Below, piece by piece: positions 56,893-64,000 of a DNA stretch of 64,000 bases. Position numbers and translations under genes: made by a program. How positions within the stretch are numbered: position 1 is the stretch's first letter; each line of letters starts with the position of its first letter. This stretch comes from an uncultured Ignavibacteria bacterium (GTDB lineage Bacteria > Bacteroidota > Ignavibacteria > Kapaibacteriales > Kapaibacteriaceae). Under the pieces are notes generated by a model. That model was not told the origin of the DNA, searched no databases, and saw only the letters and a program-made list of their open reading frames with translations. The stretch is taken from NCBI GenBank assembly GCA_903939735.1, contig CAJAIA010000035.1, positions 44,794 to 108,793 of the forward strand. The letters are read 5' to 3'.

Positions 56893-59744
56893 CGTACAAC
56901 GCTGATCGTGGACCGCATTTGCGTTGATCCGGATTGCACGACCACGGTGTACATGCCTGCAGCTACGTCACGTAGATCGAGGCGCAGTGTCCGCCCAGCC
57001 TGTGTCCAGCTCAGTGGCATGCGTTCGCCATTCGCGCTTACACAAACAACATCGGCAACTCTGTCGTCGGTGTGCATTGTAATGGTTGCCTGACTTCCTG
57101 CAGGATTTGGCCAGACATTAACGATGCGTGTGTGTTCGTCCTCAACGCTCGATACCAGATCGAATCGCACATCGTCGATATAGAAACCATCTGACTGGCG
57201 TGATGCATTGCTACGGAAGCGCAGACGCAAATGAATGGTGTCGGTTGCAATGTCGGCTGGGATGCGAACACTCCATGCACGCCAAATATCGTCCCCCTTG
57301 GTTGTGTCGTTCCAACGCGCATCGCGCGACGCATTCCACCAATCGAGCACTGTGTACTGTCCGCCTAAGCCTGTTGCTGACGCCTCAAGAAACATGGTGT
57401 CGGTTGCATCAATGAATGCAGCAACGTACATATTCATCGTGAGTGCGGTCTCGGTAGGAAGCTCCCCGATGTAGGCAGGATACAGATTGCAGGTATCGCG
57501 ACGGCTACCAGCATATGGTCCGGCTGGTGCATACGCAAACGATGCAGGCGCGCTGCGCGCTACGTTTGTTGTGCGACCCCACGGACCCGACGCAACAAGG
57601 TAGCGTGGATCACGAGCATAGGTTTCGACGTAGCTCTGATTCCACAACGCACCCGTGTATGTCCACAGCGTATCACTCGTTGGGCTCACATTATCTGCTG
57701 CATCAACAACAGAACACCACACCGGGTACCAACCACGTTCGTTCATTGAAATGCGTGGCTCAACACTACGTCCGGTGTCGGCTGGTACTACGGTAAGGGG
57801 CTCGCGCGTCCCCGCAGCAAAGAGATTCAGTGATCGCAGATTCACCAGCGCAGTCACGCTATCGAGTCGGCGTGTCGGAAGCGTCACGCGCGCAGAGATT
57901 GACGTATCACCACTGCCAAGCACCGAGCGAAGTATTGGTGCGGCAGGCTGGCGTGAGCCTCCAGCAAATGCAGCTGCCTCGCGTTGTGCGGCGGCACGAC
58001 CGTTGGCAATCACGTCGAGGGTGTAGGTGTAGCGACGGTATTCGACGAGGCCTGTATCGGTGAGCGCAGTATCGGCTGGTGTAAGTAGCGCAATCTGCTT
58101 GCCATCACGCGCAAGCTTGATCTGCGTGCCCTCCGGCAAGGGCTGTCCAAAGCTCAGCTGTGTAACGCGATCCCATGAAAGGTCAATCGTTGTCGGACGC
58201 TGCGGTACCGTCCGCGCAGCAAAGCGCTGTGGCGCTGCCGGAGCACGTGTGTCAACACGCGCCGTGTACACGTCGTTGTCTGCGGAATTTGCAAACGTGT
58301 TACGCATATCAACCCACGATGGAAAGATGATGCCATCGCGCATGTCGCAGCCTGAGTAATCGCCTGCGAACGTGTTGCCATCGAATGGGTTGCGACGCAG
58401 ATCGTTGATGCCATCGCCGACGCGACGATCGATCCATGTAGTGCCGCCGTCGGTTGACCAGCTAACGTACGTGTGGACGAGGATGTTGTTTGGATCCTCG
58501 CGGCTGTCGCTGTACATGATGGCCACATCACCGTTCGTTGGGTCGAGCGTGATCCACGACCAGAACTGGTCGTTGGTGGTGTCGCTGTGTGCGATCACAG
58601 GAGTCGACCACGTGGTGCCGTTATCAGTTGATCGAGAGAAGTAGACGTTTGGATACGGATTGTCGGCAGCCCACGTGAGATACATCCATCCATTGCGCTG
58701 ACCGCCGGTGTTATCGATTGCAAGTGTTGGATAGCACTCAGCACGCACGACACCCTTTACGCGTGAATTGGACTGTCCGCTGACAATACTCTTCACACCG
58801 AATGGGTTGTAGGTATGGATGATTCGTGGCGCAGTCCATGTTGCACCACCGTCAGTAGAGCGCGCATATCGCAGCGAGCTCTCCGTGCCGCTGTTCCATA
58901 CCACATGTACGGAACCGTCGGGTCCGGTGCGTGCGAGCGGAAAGCTCTGTCCGAACGTTGTTGCTTCCGAGGTGCCCGGGAAGCGATCGCTCACCGCAAC
59001 GGGTGTCGACCACGTTGCACCTTCATCGGTACTCTTTGAAATCACAATAGTCGTTGATGAGTCACGATTGACGACGCGCTTCCACGGGATATAGAGATGT
59101 CCGCGGTTCGGACTCGATGCAGCGGTGTCTGCATGGACGTAATACTTGTCTTCAAACGCCGAGTCGGCAGTCTGCTGTCCGGTGTGAATGATCACAGCCG
59201 TGTGACGCATCGACCACGTAGCGCCACCATCTGTAGTAGAGCTCACAAACACACCGTTCTCGCCGAACTGTGCATTGCCCTGACGGTTGAATCCGCCGTA
59301 GCAGAGGAATCCCTTTCCACGATGGTCATAGCACACCGATGGGTCATTGCTTGATCGCCATCCCGGACGCGCCGTACCGAGCGTGATGTTCTTCCACGTG
59401 CGACCAGAGTCGTTCGAGAAGTATGCCCACGTCGACGAGTTGCCACGATAGTCTACTGCACTGCCGATCATGTTGGCAGGATTCAATGGATTGATCGCGA
59501 TCGAAGATTCATTCTGCGCCGGAAGCTGATCTGCTTCCTGTGCAATCATGTTCACGTTGAGGAAGCTCGACGGAAGCACTGACTCCTGTACGACAGGTAC
59601 CATGAGCGTCGGCTCGCCATACTTCTTCATCATGCGCGGCGTCGGGTGGGCGCGCTCCATGTGGCGTTCGTGCGGGTTGGTAGACTGTGCCGATGCGCAG
59701 TGCATACCAACGCAAAGGGCGATGATGCTGAGAAGTGTCTTCAT
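56889..59744 (-). CDS. Secreted Asp-box (sialidase-like fold) protein with type IX sorting domain
   Basis: ATG 59744 is chosen because it starts the signal peptide MKTLLSIIALCVGMHCASAQ; the longer ORF-track form overlaps the upstream ATPase gene. The 951-residue protein contains a propeller-type domain (about 60-500) with at least five Asp-boxes (SNDSGRTW, TTDGGATW, STDEGATW, STDGGATW, STDNGTTW, STDGGTTW). A fibronectin III-like region (about 510-650) and a jelly-roll-like module (about 730-865) follow. The T9SS sorting domain (VWPNPAGSQA ... AAGMYTVVVQSG) ends the protein. Sialidase catalytic residues were not identified, so enzymatic activity is uncertain. It lies 19 bases after the STAND-like ATPase gene in the same direction. 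Confidence 0.85.
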   Translation of the reverse strand: MKTLLSIIALCVGMHCASAQSTNPHERHMERAHPTPRMMKKYGEPTLMVPVVQESVLPSSFLNVNMIAQEADQLPAQNESSIAINPLNPANMIGSAVDYRGNSSTWAYFSNDSGRTWKNITLGTARPGWRSSNDPSVCYDHRGKGFLCYGGFNRQGNAQFGENGVFVSSTTDGGATWSMRHTAVIIHTGQQTADSAFEDKYYVHADTAASSPNRGHLYIPWKRVVNRDSSTTIVISKSTDEGATWSTPVAVSDRFPGTSEATTFGQSFPLARTGPDGSVHVVWNSGTESSLRYARSTDGGATWTAPRIIHTYNPFGVKSIVSGQSNSRVKGVVRAECYPTLAIDNTGGQRNGWMYLTWAADNPYPNVYFSRSTDNGTTWSTPVIAHSDTTNDQFWSWITLDPTNGDVAIMYSDSREDPNNILVHTYVSWSTDGGTTWIDRRVGDGINDLRRNPFDGNTFAGDYSGCDMRDGIIFPSWVDMRNTFANSADNDVYTARVDTRAPAAPQRFAARTVPQRPTTIDLSWDRVTQLSFGQPLPEGTQIKLARDGKQIALLTPADTALTDTGLVEYRRYTYTLDVIANGRAAAQREAAAFAGGSRQPAAPILRSVLGSGDTSISARVTLPTRRLDSVTALVNLRSLNLFAAGTREPLTVVPADTGRSVEPRISMNERGWYPVWCSVVDAADNVSPTSDTLWTYTGALWNQSYVETYARDPRYLVASGPWGRTTNVARSAPASFAYAPAGPYAGSRRDTCNLYPAYIGELPTETALTMNMYVAAFIDATDTMFLEASATGLGGQYTVLDWWNASRDARWNDTTKGDDIWRAWSVRIPADIATDTIHLRLRFRSNASRQSDGFYIDDVRFDLVSSVEDEHTRIVNVWPNPAGSQATITMHTDDRVADVVCVSANGERMPLSWTQAGRTLRLDLRDVAAGMYTVVVQSGSTQMRSTISVVR

Positions 59745-59763
59745 ACGATGCGTGGTTGTCGAG

Positions 59764-61743
59764 TTAGAGGTCGAGGTCGGCACGTAAGCCCGGCAGACCA
59801 TGTGCTGTGATGAGATTGCGAAGAAGCGTTTCGTAGCGTCCAACGCTTGGATCGTTCTGCGAACGCATGTGAAGCACGATATTGCCAAGCGTCATAATAC
59901 GCGATTGAGCTGGGAGGTTCTCGGCAAGTCGCGCTGCATCACGAAGTTGCTGGAGCGCGGTTCCATGATCGCCACGCGCGTGCGAGAGGATGCCTTCAAC
60001 ATTGCGAATCAGGCACACATCCACAAGCTGGACGTCGGGAAGCGATGATACCGTGTTGAGCGCTGCTTGCGCATCATCGAGTCGGCCCATGTCAATATCT
60101 GCCCGTGCAATCAGACACGAGAGTACAATGCGTTCGTGACGCGACATTCCAATCATCGACTCCAGCGCTTCGACAGCCGTAGAGCGTGCTTGCGCGCTGC
60201 GTCCTTGGACCAACGCATTCGTGCATGTACGGACAACATGATCAAACGTCTGCGCTGTGCCTTCGCCAACGGCTGTGCCTGCAGAACTCTCGCTCGTCGC
60301 TGATGCGCCATCATCATCGACATCAACAGCACCACGCAACGTTGGCAGCATCGTGGTGTTGATATACGATGCAAGCTCGGGAGCACCAGAACTTCCTGCA
60401 TGTTCAGCAACAACGCCAAGCATGCGTTCGACCATCTGTGTATCTTCAGCTTCGACACTGTGTGCTGCGATGTCGACTGCGAGCTGCGCACGAAGTTCTT
60501 CGTGTGGTGTGGCGGCGTACTCGCGTTGGAGAATCTGTGCGATGCGCTGATGGATGTCCTTCCGTTCTTCGTACTCCGGACGGTGCACGAAAAACGTGTA
60601 CGGAAACGCATCGGTAAACTCATACGTTGTGGTCTTCACGCCAAATCGCGTGCGCATGCCAACACTTCGAATCACACCGGTCGTGCGTTCAATACGGCGC
60701 AGCGTGCGGATCATGGAGAGCACATCTGTGTTGTTAAGTGCTGCCTGCAGGAAGGCTGTAAACTCACGTCCCTCAGCTGCGCACAGTGAAAGAACGATTG
60801 CATCATCCTCGCTGATATCACTCACCAGCATATCTGTCGTTGGATGGTCGCTTGCACGAAGCTTGATGCTATCAAAGACCGATGCGTCAATCGTCCCATC
60901 GCTTGCAACATGTCCTGCTGCTTCGAGGAAGCGCGCGTACTCGACAACGATACCTGGGTTGCCCCCTGACCGTTGGACGACTGCGTCGATGATTGCTTCG
61001 GGGATGGATGCAGTTGGCAATGCATCGTGCATGATGGATGCAACGGCATCACGAGAAACTGCCGGGAGATCCTGCATCCCGCCACGCACCACATCGTTGC
61101 GCATCAGTGTTTCGAGCGGAAGGTTCGACTGCTGCGAGATCTCGCGCTCGACGGTCCAGACAATCAACAGGGGAATCTGGTCGAGTTCCTGAACCAGCGT
61201 CGACAGGACCTCGACGCTTTGGGGATCCGACCAATGTCCATCATCGACCAACAAGATGAACGGTGTTTTCTCTGCGATTGTACGAAGTGTGGATGCACAC
61301 TCTTGTACGGCGTTGGCCTTCTTCTCTTGCAGTACTGCCGTCTCGCGCTTGTATTCGCGTACATCTTGCGAGATCGCTTTTGCGGCGTAGAACAAATCGC
61401 CGGCAATTGGCAGTGACGAGAGCAAGCTCATACCGACGTTGAGTGCGAGTCGCTTTCGAGCCTGCTGGCTTGACTGCACAAACAATCTGTCGATTGCGAG
61501 ACCGAATGGCTGAAGGGGGCGAATCGCAGTTGTGTTGAGTGTGCCGATAGGCGGGTGACAGTCGACGCGGATAACGGTTGCCGAATCGCGGTAGGTTTCT
61601 TCGAGCCATGTCAGCGTCGCAGACTTACCCCGTCCGGGCTCGGCCGCAACGATTACAAGTCCGCCCTTGCCACCGCGCCATGCATCAACATGTCGTGAAA
61701 GTGCTTGGCAAACTTGCTCGCGTCCATAGAGTGGAGTACTCAC
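59764..61743 (-). CDS. STAND/AAA_16-type ATPase with C-terminal helical repeats
   Basis: The 659-residue cytoplasmic protein begins PLYGREQ, like signal-transduction ATPases of the AAA_16/MalT group. It has Walker A AEPGRGKS (34-41) and Walker B FILLVDDGHW (162-171), a winged-helix-like middle region (about 310-400) and helical TPR-like repeats (about 420-659) where ligand sensing usually occurs. A hydrophobic stretch at about 99-123 lies inside the ATPase region. No DNA-binding or effector domain is attached. The start overlaps the preceding membrane gene (ATGA), so the two products are probably made together. Neither is a family whose function I can name. Confidence 0.7.
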   Translation of the reverse strand: MSTPLYGREQVCQALSRHVDAWRGGKGGLVIVAAEPGRGKSATLTWLEETYRDSATVIRVDCHPPIGTLNTTAIRPLQPFGLAIDRLFVQSSQQARKRLALNVGMSLLSSLPIAGDLFYAAKAISQDVREYKRETAVLQEKKANAVQECASTLRTIAEKTPFILLVDDGHWSDPQSVEVLSTLVQELDQIPLLIVWTVEREISQQSNLPLETLMRNDVVRGGMQDLPAVSRDAVASIMHDALPTASIPEAIIDAVVQRSGGNPGIVVEYARFLEAAGHVASDGTIDASVFDSIKLRASDHPTTDMLVSDISEDDAIVLSLCAAEGREFTAFLQAALNNTDVLSMIRTLRRIERTTGVIRSVGMRTRFGVKTTTYEFTDAFPYTFFVHRPEYEERKDIHQRIAQILQREYAATPHEELRAQLAVDIAAHSVEAEDTQMVERMLGVVAEHAGSSGAPELASYINTTMLPTLRGAVDVDDDGASATSESSAGTAVGEGTAQTFDHVVRTCTNALVQGRSAQARSTAVEALESMIGMSRHERIVLSCLIARADIDMGRLDDAQAALNTVSSLPDVQLVDVCLIRNVEGILSHARGDHGTALQQLRDAARLAENLPAQSRIMTLGNIVLHMRSQNDPSVGRYETLLRNLITAHGLPGLRADLDL

Positions 61744-62765
61744 GAGCGATCTCCATCAGCTGTCGAGGATCGCTGCACGCCAAGGAAGGCACGAAGCAGA
61801 TGCTCGGTGTCGGAGTCAAGTTGCGCTGTATGCGCTGCGGTATCGCGACCATGTTCGGGCAGCTCTTCATCTGTTCGACCATACATCAGCACCACCGCGT
61901 ACGTTACGAGCAGCATGAACTCCAGTCCGAGTGCGCCAAGCACCACAGACGGATCGGTTGCGGGTAGAAATTTGAGTCCGCGAATACCGATCACGATGAT
62001 CAGCACAGCAGCACCCATGTACACCAGACCCAGGATGGCGTTGCTGTAGCGATTCGTGAAGTACTCGCGCATGTAGAATTTCACAGCGTCATGCGTACGC
62101 CACACACGGAGGAATCCGGATGAATCGCGCCACCGAATTGCATTGCGGAGCAGCACGAGTTGCGAAAAGGGCAGGGCAAAGCGATCGGCAAGGTCATGGA
62201 GAGTACGCAGGTTTGCGCTGACAATCTCGCGCGCGAGCGCAGCGATTTCCTGCTGCGTGTGTTCTCCGAACTGCACCATAGCTAGACGATCAAGAGCCGT
62301 GAGAATCTCCCGCTCAAGCTTTTGCTTGACCAGTCCTGCAGCGCCCCCTAACAGCGTCGTCAGCAGTGCAGCCAGCACAAATCCGCCAACGATCACCAAC
62401 GGTGCAAAGGCAATCACGGGCGAGAAGACGTACTCGGCATGTCGCAGCTTTGGTACGCCCTGCGCATCGAGTTGCACGGATGCTCCCGGACGCTCACGAT
62501 CGCCTGGATCGACCAGTGCCCATCGTGTAAATGGACTTGTGGTCACAACCTCATCTTCGCGGTTTTCGGAAATGCGGTAGTGCACCGCAGAGCCGTCGCG
62601 AAGTACTTCGCTGCGAAGAAATGTCGTGAAGAAGGACTCAACGGTGGGCACTGCCACCATCGTGAACAGTCCGATTGCACACACCACGGAGAGCAGGCCG
62701 AACACGATCATCTGCGCAGGTGTGTGTTCGGAGAGCTCGACAACTTTTGAACGAGTAGTAGCCAT
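61740..62765 (-). CDS. Four-helix membrane protein coupled to the STAND-like ATPase
   Basis: I recognise no family. The 341-residue protein has membrane segments at about 20-40, 115-145, 243-262 and 273-296. A loop of about 70 residues between the first two probably faces the periplasm, a helical cytoplasmic segment (146-240) contains TALDRLAMVQFGEHTQQEIAALARE, and the tail is polar and acidic. It begins just after the dnaK terminator. Its stop overlaps the ATPase start (ATGA). A membrane sensor or anchor for the ATPase is an inference from gene coupling. Confidence 0.65.
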   Translation of the reverse strand: MATTRSKVVELSEHTPAQMIVFGLLSVVCAIGLFTMVAVPTVESFFTTFLRSEVLRDGSAVHYRISENREDEVVTTSPFTRWALVDPGDRERPGASVQLDAQGVPKLRHAEYVFSPVIAFAPLVIVGGFVLAALLTTLLGGAAGLVKQKLEREILTALDRLAMVQFGEHTQQEIAALAREIVSANLRTLHDLADRFALPFSQLVLLRNAIRWRDSSGFLRVWRTHDAVKFYMREYFTNRYSNAILGLVYMGAAVLIIVIGIRGLKFLPATDPSVVLGALGLEFMLLVTYAVVLMYGRTDEELPEHGRDTAAHTAQLDSDTEHLLRAFLGVQRSSTADGDRS

Positions 62766-62769
62766 GGGG

Positions 62770-62814
62770 GAAAATACAGAAAGCCCCGCACCAACGAGAC
62801 GTTGATGCGGGGCT
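62770..62814 (-). terminator. Rho-independent terminator of dnaK
   Basis: On the minus strand AGCCCCGCATCAACG and CGTTGGTGCGGGGCT form a long stem with a TCT loop and a single non-Watson-Crick pair. It is followed by TTTCTGTATTTT. It lies 22 bases after the dnaK stop and ends five bases before the next gene's start codon. Confidence 0.9.
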
Positions 62815-62836
62815 ATGAAGGAGCTATCTGTGTGTC

Positions 62837-64000
62837 TTACTTGTCGTCGACGATCGTATAGTCGGCGTCTTCGACATTCTTGCCGTCGCCGTTGGCTTCT
62901 GCACCACCTGGGGCACTGCCTGCTTCAGGCTGTGCCTGCGATGCCTGCTCGTACATCTTTGTCGATGCTTCGCTCCAGAGTTGGTTCAGGGCATCCATCG
63001 CCGGACGGATGTCGGCTGCGTTGTTCTTTGCAGCATCGGCCAGACGATCCTTTGCCTTCGAGATGCGGTCCTTTGTGTCGGCATCAAGCTTCTCGCCGTA
63101 TTCGGTGAGCTGCTTATCGGTGCTGTACACAAGTTGATCTGCCTGGTTGCGCAATTCGATTTCCTCCTTGCGCTTCTTGTCTTCGGCAGCGTGATCTTGT
63201 GCATCGCGCTTCATCTTCTCAACTTCATTCTTGTCCAGACCGCTCGAGCCCGTGATGCGAATGTTCTGTTCCTTGTTCGTTGCCTTGTCCTTCGCTGTGA
63301 CGCTCAGGATACCGTTGGCATCGATGTCGAACGTTACTTCTACCTGTGGCACGCCGCGAGGTGCTGGTGGAATACCATCGAGGTGGAACTTACCGAGCGT
63401 CTTGTTGTCGGCTGCCATCGAGCGCTCACCCTGAAGGATGTGAATTTCTACCGATGGCTGACTGTCGGACGCTGTTGAAAAGGTCTCAGTCTTGCGGTGC
63501 GGAATAGTTGTGTTCGACGAGATCATCGGTGTCATCACACCACCCATCGTCTCGATACCGAGCGACAGAGGAGTAACATCGAGCAGAAGCACATCCTTCA
63601 CGTCACCCGAAAGGACGCCCCCTTGAATTGCAGCGCCAACCGCTACAACCTCATCAGGGTTTACACCCTTTGATGGCTCCTTGCCGAAGAAGTTCTTCAC
63701 GATCTCTTGGATCTTCGGGATGCGAGTTGAGCCCCCTACGAGGATCACTTCATCGATTTGTGATGGCGACATCTTGGCATCGCGCAGTGCGCCTTCGCAT
63801 GGCTTGAGCGAGCGATCAAACAGGTCTGTGCAGAGCTGCTCGAACTTCGCACGCGTAATGTTCACGTTAAGGTGCTTTGGTCCGTCGGCTGTTGCCGTGA
63901 TGAACGGAAGATTCACATCTGTCTGCAGCATCTGCGAGAGTTCGATCTTCGCCTTCTCAGCGGCTTCGCGCAAGCGTTGGAGTGCCATCGGATCCTTGCG
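62837..64000 (-). CDS. dnaK: Molecular chaperone DnaK (Hsp70), C-terminal part
   Basis: The frame is open to base 64000, so the N-terminal half of the ATPase domain is outside the window. The 387 visible residues cover the end of the nucleotide-binding domain ([38 protein letters not shown]), the linker ([13 protein letters not shown]), the substrate-binding sandwich ([22 protein letters not shown]) and the helical lid. The end is a Gln/Ala/Gly-rich tail closing with [12 protein letters not shown], close to the usual EEVK-type ending. The ORF-track start is an internal Met. A strong terminator follows. Confidence 0.97.
   Translation of the reverse strand, partial: RKDPMALQRLREAAEKAKIELSQMLQTDVNLPFITATADGPKHLNVNITRAKFEQLCTDLFDRSLKPCEGALRDAKMSPSQIDEVILVGGSTRIPKIQEIVKNFFGKEPSKGVNPDEVVAVGAAIQGGVLSGDVKDVLLLDVTPLSLGIETMGGVMTPMISSNTTIPHRKTETFSTASDSQPSVEIHILQGERSMAADNKTLGKFHLDGIPPAPRGVPQVEVTFDIDANGILSVTAKDKATNKEQNIRITGSSGLDKNEVEKMKRDAQDHAAEDKKRKEEIELRNQADQLVYSTDKQLTEYGEKLDADTKDRISKAKDRLADAAKNNAADIRPAMDALNQLWSEASTKMYEQASQAQPEAGSAPGGAEANGDGKNVEDADYTIVDDK

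Overview
The window looks like a chromosomal segment of a Gram-negative bacterium of the FCB group (Bacteroidota/Chlorobiota side), most like the Kapabacteria, Ignavibacteria or Chlorobi lineages. Six encoded proteins end in type IX secretion (Por) C-terminal sorting modules. Upstream of several genes there are TAnnTTTG elements, the -7 motif of Bacteroidota-type promoters. hldD implies heptose-containing LPS, and atpD/atpC are absent from the atp cluster, as in Chlorobi. The lineage is an inference from gene content and motifs; no phylogeny was run. I found no rRNA, tRNA, CRISPR array, insertion sequence or prophage.

Layout. 1-835: a truncated class V aminotransferase facing a 66-residue unknown gene. 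932-5335 (minus): a tightly packed dnaX-bcp-tatD-upp operon in which tatD is fused in frame to an outer-membrane-like domain. 5379-12787 (plus): two secreted subtilisin-like proteases, a methylglutaconyl-CoA-hydratase-like crotonase and an OmpA-like envelope protein. 12935-19619 (plus): clpC, then a family 4 uracil-DNA glycosylase, ddl, a PfkB kinase and a secreted CBM9-like protein. 19665-29015 (plus): an F-type ATPase operon (atpZ-like, small membrane protein, atpB, E, F, H, A, hldD, atpG) running into three envelope/membrane genes. 29022-29948 (minus): a squalene/phytoene synthase. 29995-33508 (plus): radA, an unknown gene carrying an inserted dispersed repeat, and obgE.

33509-47674 (plus): a structured leader and promoter followed by an 11.3-kb gene for a 3751-residue secreted Ig/PKD-like repeat protein with a strong terminator, then a secreted Asp-box/Ig-like protein. 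47720-49351 (plus): paaB, paaC and paaD, with no paaA or paaE. 49363-55032 (minus): a TonB-dependent receptor and an 1171-residue secreted repeat protein. 55135-56892 (plus): a PhoB/PhoR-type two-component pair. 56889-62765 (minus): a membrane protein, a STAND-like ATPase and a secreted Asp-box protein that may form one operon. 62837-64000 (minus): the C-terminal part of dnaK with a clear terminator.

Themes. Core housekeeping (replication clamp loader, recombination, ribosome GTPase, ATP synthase, chaperones) is interleaved with a heavy load of secreted type IX cargo. The most interesting signals are the giant repeat protein, the TatD/outer-membrane fusion, the membrane protein + ATPase + secreted protein module, a recurrent -7 element placed only 4-6 nt before start codons (suggesting leaderless mRNAs), three hairpins between atpE and atpF, and a dispersed 'RHPERSEGP'-type repeat inside a coding sequence.
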